Below are positions 35,374-44,871 of a stretch of 64,000 nucleotides of DNA, piece after piece. This stretch comes from CAZGSN01 sp964371655 (lineage in GTDB: Bacteria; Desulfobacterota; Binatia; HRBIN30), in contig CAYJOD010000005.1 of NCBI GenBank assembly GCA_964371655.1, forward strand, positions 1-64,000, in the 5' to 3' direction. The position numbers and the translations under genes were made by a program. Each line of letters opens with the position of its first letter. Within the stretch, counting starts at the first letter, position 1. The notes beneath the pieces were generated by a model. That model was not told where the DNA came from and searched no databases. It saw only the letters and a list, made by a program, of their open reading frames with translations.

Positions 35374-36117
35374 TCATTGGCGTCTCACGGCAGCGGCCGC
35401 CGCGCCGAGCTTCAAAAAGAGCTGGTGTGCGGCCTCACCGGCATGGGGCCCCCGGCATATGCTTTCCGGAGGCAAGGATTTGGCGTCGGCCCTCAACCCT
35501 TCGACCAGATCGTCGGGGAGATTCCGGTCTGCCGAATAGGAGCCGAGGAGGTGCCGAAACTCGCCGGCCCAGGCCACATCGGTTAGCGTCTCGCCACTAG
35601 GCGAACAGATCTCGACCTCGAAGTCATAGGTTTCGACGTCGACTTCGTAGGGCAACGGTGTCCACAGGTAGGTAAAGAAGGTGAGTACCACGAAAGGCTT
35701 TGCTACGGGTATTGCCGAACGCGTGAACTGGACACGAGTACGGCGCGGCACCAGGACGATATCCGCCTGCGACCGTTCCGCCGCACTTTGTAGGACGCGG
35801 ACAAACATTCCGCTCGCAATCAACGCGTCAGCAAGTTGTTGCTCGAATCGACAATCGCGCTCTGGCGGCTGCCACCAACTCTCTTCCCTACGTGGCTTTG
35901 CCAGGCATTGTCTGAAGTCCGAGATCGCAACCACCATGCCTGTTGACGGTAGGCCATCGCCATCGACCTCAAGGGTCGGGACCCATATCCTTCCCGTCAC
36001 CGCATAGTCGAGGTTGAAGGATGCGAATGCGGCTTCGGGCCAAGCGAGCGCGACGGAAACCAACAGTCGCCATGCGAGGCGACGTCGCCATCGGATTGAG
36101 CGCCGCCCGAGAGTCAC
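35374..36117 (-). CDS. Exported protein coupled to the Rhs gene (candidate partner or immunity protein)
   Basis: A 247-residue protein beginning at a GTG whose GTGA overlaps the TGA stop of the giant RHS gene, so its translation is probably coupled. It has a basic N-terminus and a hydrophobic leader ending AAFASFN (signal peptide, about 12-33). The mature part carries FEQQLADALIASGMFVRVLQ and ADIVLVPRRTRVQFTRSAI, a pattern seen in secreted lipoprotein-like stress or secretion proteins. I cannot name a family. Its place directly after a polymorphic-toxin-like C-terminus is where immunity genes lie, and a periplasmic location would suit protection against an exported enzyme; this is inference. 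Confidence 0.6.
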   Translation of the reverse strand: MTLGRRSIRWRRRLAWRLLVSVALAWPEAAFASFNLDYAVTGRIWVPTLEVDGDGLPSTGMVVAISDFRQCLAKPRREESWWQPPERDCRFEQQLADALIASGMFVRVLQSAAERSQADIVLVPRRTRVQFTRSAIPVAKPFVVLTFFTYLWTPLPYEVDVETYDFEVEICSPSGETLTDVAWAGEFRHLLGSYSADRNLPDDLVEGLRADAKSLPPESICRGPHAGEAAHQLFLKLGAAAAAVRRQ

Positions 36118-39100
36118 AGCGCTACCCCAGATGGAAGGTAGCTGCGCGTCGCCTCGAAGTAGCCCACGGTTGCATCGAAGGACGATGGAATGCGTAGGCC
36201 TCCCACGACACTGGAGAAGTTAACCTCACCACCTACCGTTTGATGGACAATGAACCGGAAAGGCGCTCCTAGCGGGCCGGCCAACAAATGCGTGCCGAGA
36301 AACATATGTCCTAACGCATATTGATCCTGAATGTAGTGCGACGCGGCACCTACGCTCCCAAGATTACCGGTTGCCTGGGCGTCGGATGCGAATTGGTTGA
36401 ATGCGTCGCGCGCACCGAATCCGAAGTGCGATTGATTGTTGGCAAGCTCCAGATCCTGAGCCAAGTTGCCCTTAACGATCGCTTGGGTGTCCGCCTTGTT
36501 GAAGCCGGCCACTTCGGCTGCCTTAGCCGTGACTGTCGTATGGGTCTCCGTGTTGCTCACGTCTCGGAACGCACCCTTTGATTCCAGCTGCGCAAGATCG
36601 CCGTCGTAATTTATGAAGTTGGAGTCATAGGCATACGACCCTCCGTACCCAGCGGCCGCGGATGTCAGCATCGTTGCCCACCCCGGTGCTCCGCCTGCGG
36701 CTGCCACCTGTCCCGCGGCGTTGGCTATCACGGCGCTGAAAGCGGAGCGATAGGCGACTTCGCCGAGCGCGTTCACTGCTTGCTGTAAGCCGACGTTTTG
36801 CGGGAGCGAGCCGGCGGCGGCGGAGATCCCGATATTGGCAGCGCTCATGGCGACGCCGAGGCCAACGCCTACGGCACCCGAAATCGCGCCGGTGAGCGCG
36901 GCTTTGCCGATCTGGCCAAGCGGCATTCCCTGGGCTGCGGCGACGACCGTGTTGACGGCGGCGGATACGGCCGCGGCAACGATCATCGCCGTGATGAGCT
37001 CGGCCACAAACGCGCCGCTGGGATCGACGGCGTTGACCGGGTTCCAGTTGGTGTAGGTATACGGGCTCGCGAACTGACGGGCGGGGTCGTGGCTGAGGAA
37101 GAGGCCGAGCTGTGGGTCGTACACCCTGGCATTGGCGTACTGCAGGCCGCTCATCGGCTCGGAGTCGTAACCGGTGAACTCGTGACAATAGGCGTCATCG
37201 TTGCACGTGTCGGCACCGAGCCTGGTGCCGATACGGTCGTAATGGCCCCGCACTTCGCCGTACGGTTTGTAGCGGATGTACTCCAGAACCAGACCAGCTT
37301 CGCCGCTGATGGCGTGCACCGAGCCAAGATGATCGAGGTGATAATGCAGGACGCCGACACTGCCGCCGATCGCCGTCGGGCTGCGCGTGCTCGTACCCGT
37401 CGCCGTGCGCGTCGGAGTCGCGCTGCGAAGGAGCGCAGGGGTGAGGGTTCGCGTCGCCGTGCGGCTCGGCGTGTAGGTTGGCGTCGGCGTTCGCGTCGGT
37501 GTCCGCGTCGGTGTCCGCGTCGGTGTCCGTGTTGCGGTTCGCGTCGCGCTGCGGATCGCGGTTGCCGCCCACGTCGTGGTTCGCGTCGCTGTTCGCGTCA
37601 GGGTCCGTGTTGCCGTGCGGGTCGGAGTCGACGTTACCGTCCGTGTTGGGGTGAAAGTGGGCGTACGCGTGGCGGTGCGAGTTGCGGTGCGCGTCGCCGT
37701 TCGAGTTGGCGTTCGCGTGCTGGTGCGAGTCGCGGTGCGCGTCGGCGTCGGCGTGGCTGCCGATGCGGGACGTAGGACGATCGGAATCGGCAGCGTCGAG
37801 ACCGCGAAGGTAACGATCACCAGAATCACGTGTCCGTAGCGCACGCGGACACCAACGACGGCCTTACGGCGCCACGGTGCGATCAACAGCGAGCTGCCAA
37901 TGAGGATGACGCTCAGGGCGATCGGCAAGCGCCAGTCATCGCGCACGAGCACAAGCACGCCCGGGCCGGCGCTGGTCGCGATCTCTGCCAGCTGGACGGC
38001 AGCCGGACCGGCCAGCCCGGCGAGCTGTGGCGCCCAGACGCGGTTCGAGGCGATCAGCAGATCGCCGCCGTAGTAGTACTTGGTGAGGTACTCGCCGGCC
38101 GCTTCCGCAAGACCGCCGTAATAGCGGGTAACGCGGCCGCTCGGCTCGATCTTCGCGACCCGTCGCCCCTGGTAGTCGTAAATAAAGCGTAGCGTCGCGA
38201 CGCCAACAGCGATGCTTTCGACGCGGTCGTCGGCGCTGTAGGCGTAGGTCTGACCCGGCTTGCCGGTGCGGTTGCCGTTGGGATCATGCGTGAGCCCGAT
38301 GGTGCTGCCGTTGATCTTCTCCACGGTGTGCGGCCTGGTGGCGGAGTAGGCCAGCGCTGTCCCTTCCTTGTTGGTCATGTTGCCGAGCGCGTCGTAGGCG
38401 TAGGTCGCGCTCAGCTGCGGGCCGCTGGCGCCGGTAAGTCGCCCGGCCCCGTCGTAGGCGAACGTGCACGAGCTATCCAAGCCATTGCCGGTACCCTTGG
38501 GTCCGACGTCTGTAAGCTTGGTGAGCAGACCGCTCTTGTTGTAGCTCTCGTAGTTGTAGGCCAGACTCACGCTGCTGCCGAACTTCGTCTGCAGCGCCGA
38601 CAAGCGATAGTTCTGCGCCGCGCCGCCGTAGGTGCGCACGTCGCTGAACCCGTTGCCGTGCTGCGCCAGCAGCGGCCGGCCGAACAGATCGAAGGTAAGA
38701 TTGCTGAGGTACACACGCGCGCCGACGACGCTCTTCAGCTGCGCGACACTATCATAGGCGTAGGTCACGACCTCGCCGTCCGGATACTTGATCGAGGTCG
38801 GGTGATCCCCGGCATCGTAGTTGTATTCGAACTGTCCGATCGTGCTCATCCCTTCGACGCTGATCGTCTGCGAGGTGCTGAGGGTGCGACCGCGGACATC
38901 GTAGTCGAACACCGTCGTGCCGCTTTGATCGTCGACGGCGATCAGGCGGCCGAAGTCCGGGCCCGCGGTTTCGCCATACGCGTAGCGGATCTGTCCGTCC
39001 TCCAGCGCGCAGGCGCTGGGCAGATACGGTACGTAGGCGCCGCCGCTGCCGTCGAGGTAATGCTTCGCGGTGATGCGGTTGAGCGAATCGTAGCAAAACT

Positions 39101-42100
39101 GCAGATGCTGATTGGCCGTCGGGTCATCCTGATAGATCAGATTGCCGACCAGGTCGTAGCCATACATCCAGGTTCCCGAGTCGGGATCGAGCTGCTCGAT
39201 CTTGCGGCCGAGGGAATCGTACTGGGTGACGATCTTGGTGGCTTCGTTCCAGGTCGTAATGGCCGCACCCTGCTTGGTTTCGACGGTGCGACCGAGCCCG
39301 TCGTAGGCGATGGCGCTGCGGCTCACGAGCGTCGCCGCGGCAGCGACCGGCTTCTGGTAGACGCGGCTCTCGATGACACGACCGAAGCCGTCGAGGAGGG
39401 TGATCGATTCATTGCCGGCACAGGCGCCCGAGGTGTGGCACTCGTCCTTCGTCGTCGTCTGAATCGCGCCGCTGTAGTCGCTGGTGCGGAACGATCCGTC
39501 AGGCTGAGTAAGCCGGGTGACGCGCCGCAGAGCGTCATACTCGAATGACGTCGCCCCGGTCGCGACGGCGGGGGTCGGCACAAACGCTGCGCTACCGGTC
39601 CGAAACGGGGCATAGCGGCGCACGACGTTGCCGCGCTCGTCAAGCTCGGCCATGCCGTCGACGGCAAATGTGGCGACGCCGTCGACCAAGGCGCGGCGAT
39701 TGGTTTGCAGCAGGCGCCCGAGGGCGTCGAAGTAGCTGTGGCTGTCGGTCCACACCTGCGCCGACGCACGTTGTGCGTCGCCACCGATCAGCTCCGTCAC
39801 CGCGACCTCGAACGGTGCGGAAGTCGCCGCGGGCGGGGATTGGTAGTAGCCATAGGCGCGCCGCTTCACGTTGGTCGCGGCGCCGGGGAAAGGCTCCCAC
39901 ACTTCTTGCGGACGGCAGAAGGAATCGTAGATCGTCTCGCTGTACGGCTGCCCGTCGGCACCGGCAGCCGCGGGGTAGGAGAGCGTCTTGCGGCGCAGCT
40001 TGCCGCACTTCGGGTCGTAGACCGTTCTGGTCTGCTGCTGAGCGCCGGCGGTGACGAACTCGGGATAGATACTGGTGGCGGCGTCGTAGATCGTGGTCGT
40101 CGAGTTGCCGTTGGCGTCGGTGACGGTAGTGATGTTGCCAAGTCGATCGTAGGTCATCGTCGTAGCCACGCAACTCCCGAAGCCGCGCTGTGGCGTTTGT
40201 GGGCAAGCAGCGCCCACCGGCACGCCTGGGATGACCGTCGCGTCGAGCCAGAGGCGCGCGCTGGTGAGATTTCCCTTCGTGAGCTGGCCCGGAGACAACG
40301 CATCGTACTGGAACCATTTCTCCTCGAGAGTGCGTGCCCCGGTCGTCCCGGCATTCTCCACCGACCAGACATGCACGGGCCGATCGACGATGTAGGCGGA
40401 GTTGCCCGCAGCGGTCGTGCACGAGTAGCTCGTGCTGGTGGTCAACGAGCGCGCCGCCAGCGCGCTCTTCACCGTTTCGGTGCCGTTGCCGCAGGCATCC
40501 CAACGGCGTTGCTCGGCGCGGCTGAGCTCATTGACGGTATCGGAGCGGATCGTCGATTGCAGACGGACACTGATCGCAGCGCCGCCGTCGACCTCATCCG
40601 GGCAGGTCGTTTCCGCTCCATCCGGCGACGCCGCGCACGCCCACACCGATAGGCTGCGCGCCAGCGGCAGATCGGCACCAGCGGCAAAGATATCGCTGAC
40701 GCGGCCCTTGCCCTTGCGCGCACCATCTTGGTGGAAATACGTCTCGCGCCGATGCCCGGCGGCATCGGTCTGGCGCACGGTGCGAAAGCCGCGAAACTCG
40801 CGCGCTTGCGCGTCGTAGAACCCGAAGGCGTAGGCGATGCTCGTCGTCAAGGCGTGGCTTCCAGCGCTGCGGCAGGTGGCGCCGCTACACATCCCGTCGT
40901 CTTGCTGAATACTCGTCGTCGTCCATAAGACGAACGGCAGACGCGGGATGGCCTCGGCATCGGTGTTGTCCCACACCGTCGACGGCCGGTAGTCGATCGT
41001 TGTCGTTCCGCCGATGCCATTCTCGATCTGCACCAGGAGATCGGGCTTGCCGCCTTCGAGGTTCTCGATCAAGCCGTTGTAGGGGAACCCGGGTGGGCAG
41101 CTGGCTTGCGCGCAGACGTTGGTCCAAGCGCCGCCGCGGTTGCGATAGATGTAGCCGAGATAGAAATCGACGAAGTCGACCATAGCGTCGCCATCGACAT
41201 CGAAGGTGTCGCGATACGTAGCCTCGCCCTGGTCGTCGACGTCGCGGATGTAACCGTACGGCGCGCTCCAAGTCAGCGACTGCGGCGCAAAGCCGGAGCC
41301 GCGGCCGAGGCGCACGTACCAGGTTGTGCCGCAGGTGGTGACGAGATCGGGCAAGCCGTCGCTGTTGATGTCGAAGAGATCGCGGGTGACACGATGATCG
41401 TCTTCGTCGTGGATGCCCGTCTTGCCGCACTCATCGGGCGCGCGCCAATCGCCGCCGCCGAGCGCCAAGCCATAGCCGGTGTTCTGATAGACGAGCCAAG
41501 CATTCGCCATGCTGTGATGGGCAACCACCTGATCGACAAGACCGTCGCCGGTGAGGTCGTAGAGACCCACGCCCTGAATTCCCTCGCCGTCGGTGAAGCG
41601 GAGAAAGGGGAAGCTCGCGGGGAATGCCGTTGCCGTCGACGCGAAGCCGCTGCCGGTATTGAGCCACACCGACCACACCGCGCTGGTCGACAAGATCGTC
41701 GTGCACGCGAGGTTGCCTCCGCTTGTGGTAGAGCGGCAGGAGACGTGGCTGCCATCCAAGTACGGGGTCCCCACCAGATCCGGGCGGCCGTCGCCGTTCA
41801 TGTCGATCAAATCGGTTACATCCACGGCACCGTCGCTCCAGGTTCGGACGGCACCGTCGATGTTGATGGTCAGGTCCCAGCCAACGCGAGTGTGGCGCGG
41901 CCAATTGCCTGGCGCCGCCCACGTTTGTGCTTCCTCAAACCCACCACCGCCGCCGTTCGCCGCGACGCGACCGAAGTAGACGCGATAGGGCAGTGCGGTC
42001 GAGTCGACGAAGTCGGGGATGCCATCGCCATTGAGGTCGATCGTATCGAGCTCTGTCCACGAGTCGTTGGTGTTGGTCTTGGTAAGGCGAATGCGGCACA

Positions 42101-43481
42101 TGATATCGCCGTTGGGAACCGCCCACATGACAGGCATCGTCGCAAACCCCTGCTTGCTGCCGAGGTAGACCTCCCAGGTGGTGGTCCACCGACTACACCA
42201 AGAGGTGTCGACTTGATCGATAAAGCCATCGCCGTTCATGTCGATGAGATCGCGTCTGGTTTCGCGTACGTCCGAGCCATCGACACGGCGTAGGTTCGGG
42301 CCGGACATCTCGACCGCTTGCGGCGCACCGAAGCCGAAGCGATCGCTATCGGGCGCGTTGCGCTGGTAGAGAAACGTCGTCGACGCCGGCGCGCCGTCGG
42401 TGCGCGCCAGCGCATTGCCGTTGCCGTCGTAGACGGTGACGGCGCTGAGCAGGGACTGACGCCCGATGGCGCCGGCGCCGGTTTGAAAATCGTAGAGCAG
42501 GCCATAGCTGCGAATCGTCTCCGCGGCCGGTGCGGCAATTCCATTCGGGCGGTAGCGCACGTCGAGGCGCGACAGCAGCCGGGTCAACGTCGTCGGGAAG
42601 CCACCGAGGGCGTTCATCATTTCGTCGCCGGCAGGGCGCGCAAAGCCGTCTTCATCGGACCACACGAAGCTGACCTCGAAGACGTGAGGTTGATTGACGT
42701 TGAGGTTGCCGCCGTAGGCGATCTGCTCCGGATAGAGAATGCCGACGCGGTTGCTGTAGACGATATCGAGACTGTTACCGTTCGGGTCTTCGATATGGTT
42801 CAGCGCCCAGGCGTAGGTGTAGGTGCACGGCGTGCCGGTGTTGAACAGTCGGGTGACGTCGCTGCCGCTGCGTTCATTGGTGCTGGCGCCGAGAATGTAG
42901 TGCAGGCCGCCTTTGTCCCACACGTCCCAGCGATTCGAATCCTCGTTGTAGGTGATGCGCAGGTACGACTCCTCGACCAGCGCCAGGCACGGGCGATTGG
43001 CGCGCGTGCCGGCGGCGAGGTCGAGCCGGCATTCGACGTTGGCGCCGGGCAGAACCAAGACGAAGTCGTTACGATGCACCGTATCGCTGCACGATAGGAC
43101 ACCGTTCTTGCTGTAACGCTGGACGCGGCCGAGCGACAGATCCCATCCCAGGCCGTAGGGGCTGGGCCCGCCGCTGCTGTTGTAGGCCAGCGCCAATTTG
43201 GGGGTCAGCTCCTTGCGCCCCGGCGGTACCTCGATGCGAATGGCCGTCGTCGCCGAGCCGACGAACAAGTTGGCTTCCGGCGCCTGCGCCAGGCCGGTGA
43301 AGGCGGAAGAGGCGCCCTGCCCGCTCGGACCTTGTGATTCGGAAGCGGCCGGCTGCGCCGTGGCGGCGCTGCCAAGGAGAAGAACAAGAGCACCGACCGC
43401 GATGCGGAGAAGACGTCGGCGCCACAGTCGGGGATCGATACAACCGGGCCTCGTGGTGGCAGTTTCACAGCGTGTGATCAT
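36114..43481 (-). CDS. Giant SpvB/FG-GAP/RHS-repeat protein with variable C-terminal domain
   Basis: About 2455 residues from ATG 43481 (GAGG six bases upstream). Order: signal peptide (LLRIAVGALVLLLGSAATAQ, about 24-43), SpvB-like domain (about 60-290, with GLGWDLSLGRVQRY), FG-GAP/TcdB-middle-type repeats (about 410-830, many DxNGDGxxD loops), YD/RHS repeats (about 1000-1830), two membrane-like helices near 1850-1900, a Thr/Arg/Pro stalk (about 1905-2035), the RHS core (HLDHLGSVHAIS at about 2045; DPQLGLFLSHDP at about 2120) and a variable C-terminus (about 2155-2455). The latter begins with an Ala/Gly-rich hydrophobic stretch and ends with a His/Asp pattern like zinc phospholipase C. Probably exported and surface-exposed, acting on neighbouring cells or hosts; family knowledge only. 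Confidence 0.93.
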   Translation of the reverse strand: MITRCETATTRPGCIDPRLWRRRLLRIAVGALVLLLGSAATAQPAASESQGPSGQGASSAFTGLAQAPEANLFVGSATTAIRIEVPPGRKELTPKLALAYNSSGGPSPYGLGWDLSLGRVQRYSKNGVLSCSDTVHRNDFVLVLPGANVECRLDLAAGTRANRPCLALVEESYLRITYNEDSNRWDVWDKGGLHYILGASTNERSGSDVTRLFNTGTPCTYTYAWALNHIEDPNGNSLDIVYSNRVGILYPEQIAYGGNLNVNQPHVFEVSFVWSDEDGFARPAGDEMMNALGGFPTTLTRLLSRLDVRYRPNGIAAPAAETIRSYGLLYDFQTGAGAIGRQSLLSAVTVYDGNGNALARTDGAPASTTFLYQRNAPDSDRFGFGAPQAVEMSGPNLRRVDGSDVRETRRDLIDMNGDGFIDQVDTSWCSRWTTTWEVYLGSKQGFATMPVMWAVPNGDIMCRIRLTKTNTNDSWTELDTIDLNGDGIPDFVDSTALPYRVYFGRVAANGGGGGFEEAQTWAAPGNWPRHTRVGWDLTINIDGAVRTWSDGAVDVTDLIDMNGDGRPDLVGTPYLDGSHVSCRSTTSGGNLACTTILSTSAVWSVWLNTGSGFASTATAFPASFPFLRFTDGEGIQGVGLYDLTGDGLVDQVVAHHSMANAWLVYQNTGYGLALGGGDWRAPDECGKTGIHDEDDHRVTRDLFDINSDGLPDLVTTCGTTWYVRLGRGSGFAPQSLTWSAPYGYIRDVDDQGEATYRDTFDVDGDAMVDFVDFYLGYIYRNRGGAWTNVCAQASCPPGFPYNGLIENLEGGKPDLLVQIENGIGGTTTIDYRPSTVWDNTDAEAIPRLPFVLWTTTSIQQDDGMCSGATCRSAGSHALTTSIAYAFGFYDAQAREFRGFRTVRQTDAAGHRRETYFHQDGARKGKGRVSDIFAAGADLPLARSLSVWACAASPDGAETTCPDEVDGGAAISVRLQSTIRSDTVNELSRAEQRRWDACGNGTETVKSALAARSLTTSTSYSCTTAAGNSAYIVDRPVHVWSVENAGTTGARTLEEKWFQYDALSPGQLTKGNLTSARLWLDATVIPGVPVGAACPQTPQRGFGSCVATTMTYDRLGNITTVTDANGNSTTTIYDAATSIYPEFVTAGAQQQTRTVYDPKCGKLRRKTLSYPAAAGADGQPYSETIYDSFCRPQEVWEPFPGAATNVKRRAYGYYQSPPAATSAPFEVAVTELIGGDAQRASAQVWTDSHSYFDALGRLLQTNRRALVDGVATFAVDGMAELDERGNVVRRYAPFRTGSAAFVPTPAVATGATSFEYDALRRVTRLTQPDGSFRTSDYSGAIQTTTKDECHTSGACAGNESITLLDGFGRVIESRVYQKPVAAAATLVSRSAIAYDGLGRTVETKQGAAITTWNEATKIVTQYDSLGRKIEQLDPDSGTWMYGYDLVGNLIYQDDPTANQHLQFCYDSLNRITAKHYLDGSGGAYVPYLPSACALEDGQIRYAYGETAGPDFGRLIAVDDQSGTTVFDYDVRGRTLSTSQTISVEGMSTIGQFEYNYDAGDHPTSIKYPDGEVVTYAYDSVAQLKSVVGARVYLSNLTFDLFGRPLLAQHGNGFSDVRTYGGAAQNYRLSALQTKFGSSVSLAYNYESYNKSGLLTKLTDVGPKGTGNGLDSSCTFAYDGAGRLTGASGPQLSATYAYDALGNMTNKEGTALAYSATRPHTVEKINGSTIGLTHDPNGNRTGKPGQTYAYSADDRVESIAVGVATLRFIYDYQGRRVAKIEPSGRVTRYYGGLAEAAGEYLTKYYYGGDLLIASNRVWAPQLAGLAGPAAVQLAEIATSAGPGVLVLVRDDWRLPIALSVILIGSSLLIAPWRRKAVVGVRVRYGHVILVIVTFAVSTLPIPIVLRPASAATPTPTRTATRTSTRTPTRTATRTATRTATRTPTFTPTRTVTSTPTRTATRTLTRTATRTTTWAATAIRSATRTATRTPTRTPTRTPTRTPTPTYTPSRTATRTLTPALLRSATPTRTATGTSTRSPTAIGGSVGVLHYHLDHLGSVHAISGEAGLVLEYIRYKPYGEVRGHYDRIGTRLGADTCNDDAYCHEFTGYDSEPMSGLQYANARVYDPQLGLFLSHDPARQFASPYTYTNWNPVNAVDPSGAFVAELITAMIVAAAVSAAVNTVVAAAQGMPLGQIGKAALTGAISGAVGVGLGVAMSAANIGISAAAGSLPQNVGLQQAVNALGEVAYRSAFSAVIANAAGQVAAAGGAPGWATMLTSAAAGYGGSYAYDSNFINYDGDLAQLESKGAFRDVSNTETHTTVTAKAAEVAGFNKADTQAIVKGNLAQDLELANNQSHFGFGARDAFNQFASDAQATGNLGSVGAASHYIQDQYALGHMFLGTHLLAGPLGAPFRFIVHQTVGGEVNFSSVVGGLRIPSSFDATVGYFEATRSYLPSGVAL

Positions 43482-43619
43482 TGCAGACCTCATGCGGTAG
43501 GGGCGCACGGCTGCAGGCGTCGCGAAGCTCGATGGAAGATATACGAATAGAAATCGTGCCCCTTCGCCGGAGGATGAGCGACGCGGTGGCACCCGCGGGC
43601 AAACCCTGAAGGCAAGCTC

Positions 43620-43648
43620 CCCTCTCCCACATTAGTTGTGGGAGAGGG
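43620..43648. repeat. CCCTCTCCCAC hairpin
   Basis: Perfect 11-bp stem CCCTCTCCCAC/GTGGGAGAGGG with a 7-base loop, followed by TTAGGGTGAGGG. Similar CTCTCCCGC hairpin at about 43910-43932. Confidence 0.75.
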
Positions 43649-43730
43649 TTAGGGTGAGGGAGCCGATTTGGTGTGGGATGGGTAGAGTCACCGCATTGAG
43701 AGAGATTCGATCCCTCACCCCTTCCCTCTG

Positions 43731-43901
43731 AGACTGTCGATAAACTCGCAACCGTGCTTCGAGACGGCCCCAGAAGATGGGGCCTCCTCAGCACGAACGG
43801 AAAAAAGATCAATGAAAGCAAGCCAAGCTCCGTTCGCCCTGAGGAGCCGCCTTCTTCTGGCGGCGTCTCGAAGGGCGTGTTCGCGAGAAAATCGACACTC
43901 T
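43731..43901. repeat. Long paired inverted repeat (TTCGAGACG / CTCCTCAG type)
   Basis: Left arm GCTTCGAGACGGCCCCAGAA through CACGAACGG (43756-43800) pairs with 43830-43873; the outer words GACTGTCGATAAACTCGC and GCGAGAAAATCGACACTC extend the pairing. Centre about 30 bases, A-rich. Confidence 0.8.
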
Positions 43902-44070
43902 CCTCTCCCGCAAGTGATGCGGGAGAGGGGGTGCTCGCAAATGCCGGCGCTGGTCCGGCCAGCGTAGACTGCAATGGGAGTTCTCTTTTCATCGATTTCG
44001 AGACGGCCTCGGTGGTGCGTCGTGCGGCGAGCCACTGTGCTGTCGGCTGCCGCGGTTTTGCGTGGCGGGC

Positions 44071-44098
44071 GTAGGAGCACGGCGAGCCGTGCTCCTAC
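44071..44098. repeat. Perfect 28-base palindrome
   Basis: GTAGGAGCACGGC, GA, then the exact complement. Could act as a bidirectional terminator between the Rhs upstream region and the gene ending at 44120, or be a dispersed REP-like unit. Confidence 0.7.
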
Positions 44099-44119
44099 GG
44101 GAGTGGGAACCCTGCCGGG

Positions 44120-44506
44120 TTATTCGCTGGTTGCAGGCAGGGGTTGCACGGAGAGCTCGACCGGGTCGCGTCTGAGCGCAGGCGCGTAGGCCGCGGCGGC
44201 ACGGCCACGGCTGGCGGCGAGCGTCTTGGTCTGGCGCGCGGCGCGGTCGCTCTCGTGACGTTGGCGCATCTGCTGCAGACGCGTTTCGAGGCCGCGACTG
44301 ACCTGACGCGTATTGAGCAGCGCCGGTTCTCGCGGCAGATCGCGCGGACGACTTACACGTACATCTTGCTCGCCCGCGACGGCGTCCGCACTCGCATCAT
44401 TTCGTGACCAGCCCAGCGCTGCGTAGGCGCTTGCCGAAGCAAGCACGAACACGGCGAGCTTTCTTCCGGTCCGGCGACGTCGTCGCAGTGAATGTTTGGG
44501 TCGCAT
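44120..44506 (-). CDS. Small basic exported or anchored protein, unknown
   Basis: A 128-residue protein with a very basic N-terminus (SLRRRRRTGRK) and one hydrophobic segment (LAVFVLASASAYAALGW), then a charged, Arg/Gln-rich helical region (ETRLQQMRQRHESDRAARQ) likely to form a coiled coil. No family recognised. It stands alone; confidence rests on the signal/anchor segment and codon character. Confidence 0.5.
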   Translation of the reverse strand: MRPKHSLRRRRRTGRKLAVFVLASASAYAALGWSRNDASADAVAGEQDVRVSRPRDLPREPALLNTRQVSRGLETRLQQMRQRHESDRAARQTKTLAASRGRAAAAYAPALRRDPVELSVQPLPATSE

Positions 44507-44723
44507 CGGCCAACCTCCTCGTTGGACCGATGAGAGAACAAATGCCGTGCCGCCCAGCGCGCGGCGCGGGCAAGAGGGCGAGCGCGAGCTTTGGAGCAGC
44601 TACGACTCAGAGTGAGCGGCACGCGCGAGAGGATTGTTCACACCGGATGCGAGTCGTCAGCGCCGAGGACCTCCTGCGGCGCGATGGGGCACTGGACAAG
44701 AAGTCCGGCACGGGACAATCGGC
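44507..44723. other. Intergenic, no feature recognised
   Basis: Upstream region of the small basic protein gene. GGAGGTTGGCC just before its start is a ribosome-binding site. Otherwise nothing recognised. Confidence 0.35.
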
Positions 44724-44832
44724 GGACACGAAGGGTTGTGGAGTGCGGTGGCTTGCCACCGCTTTGTCAGATTCGTCGCCGCGCATCACGAGGCGGCAAA
44801 AAGCGGGAGCAAGCTCCCGCACTCCAAAGCGC
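44724..44832 (-). repeat. Twin-hairpin dispersed element, copy 2 (inverted)
   Basis: Reverse-complement copy of 7111-7222: begins GGACACGAAGGGTTGTGGAG and ends CACTCCAAAGCG, with both perfect hairpins conserved and the region between them diverged. Confidence 0.8.
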
Positions 44833-44871
44833 CTGCGGCGCACGAGTTGACGCGACCGTGGCCAGTCCGCT

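Larger units (their letters stand above)
43482..44119. other. Repeat-filled intergenic region upstream of the Rhs gene
   Basis: Contains three separate palindromes listed on their own (43620-43648, 43731-43901, 44071-44098) plus GGGTTAGGGTGAGGG and its complement CCCTCACCCCTTCCC (about 43646-43729). No gene is supported. Confidence 0.6.

Noticed and set aside
37375..37770. TCGGCGTCCGCGTCGGTG-type repeats in the RHS gene considered as a non-coding satellite
   Set aside because: They stay in frame and encode the Thr/Arg/Pro stalk.
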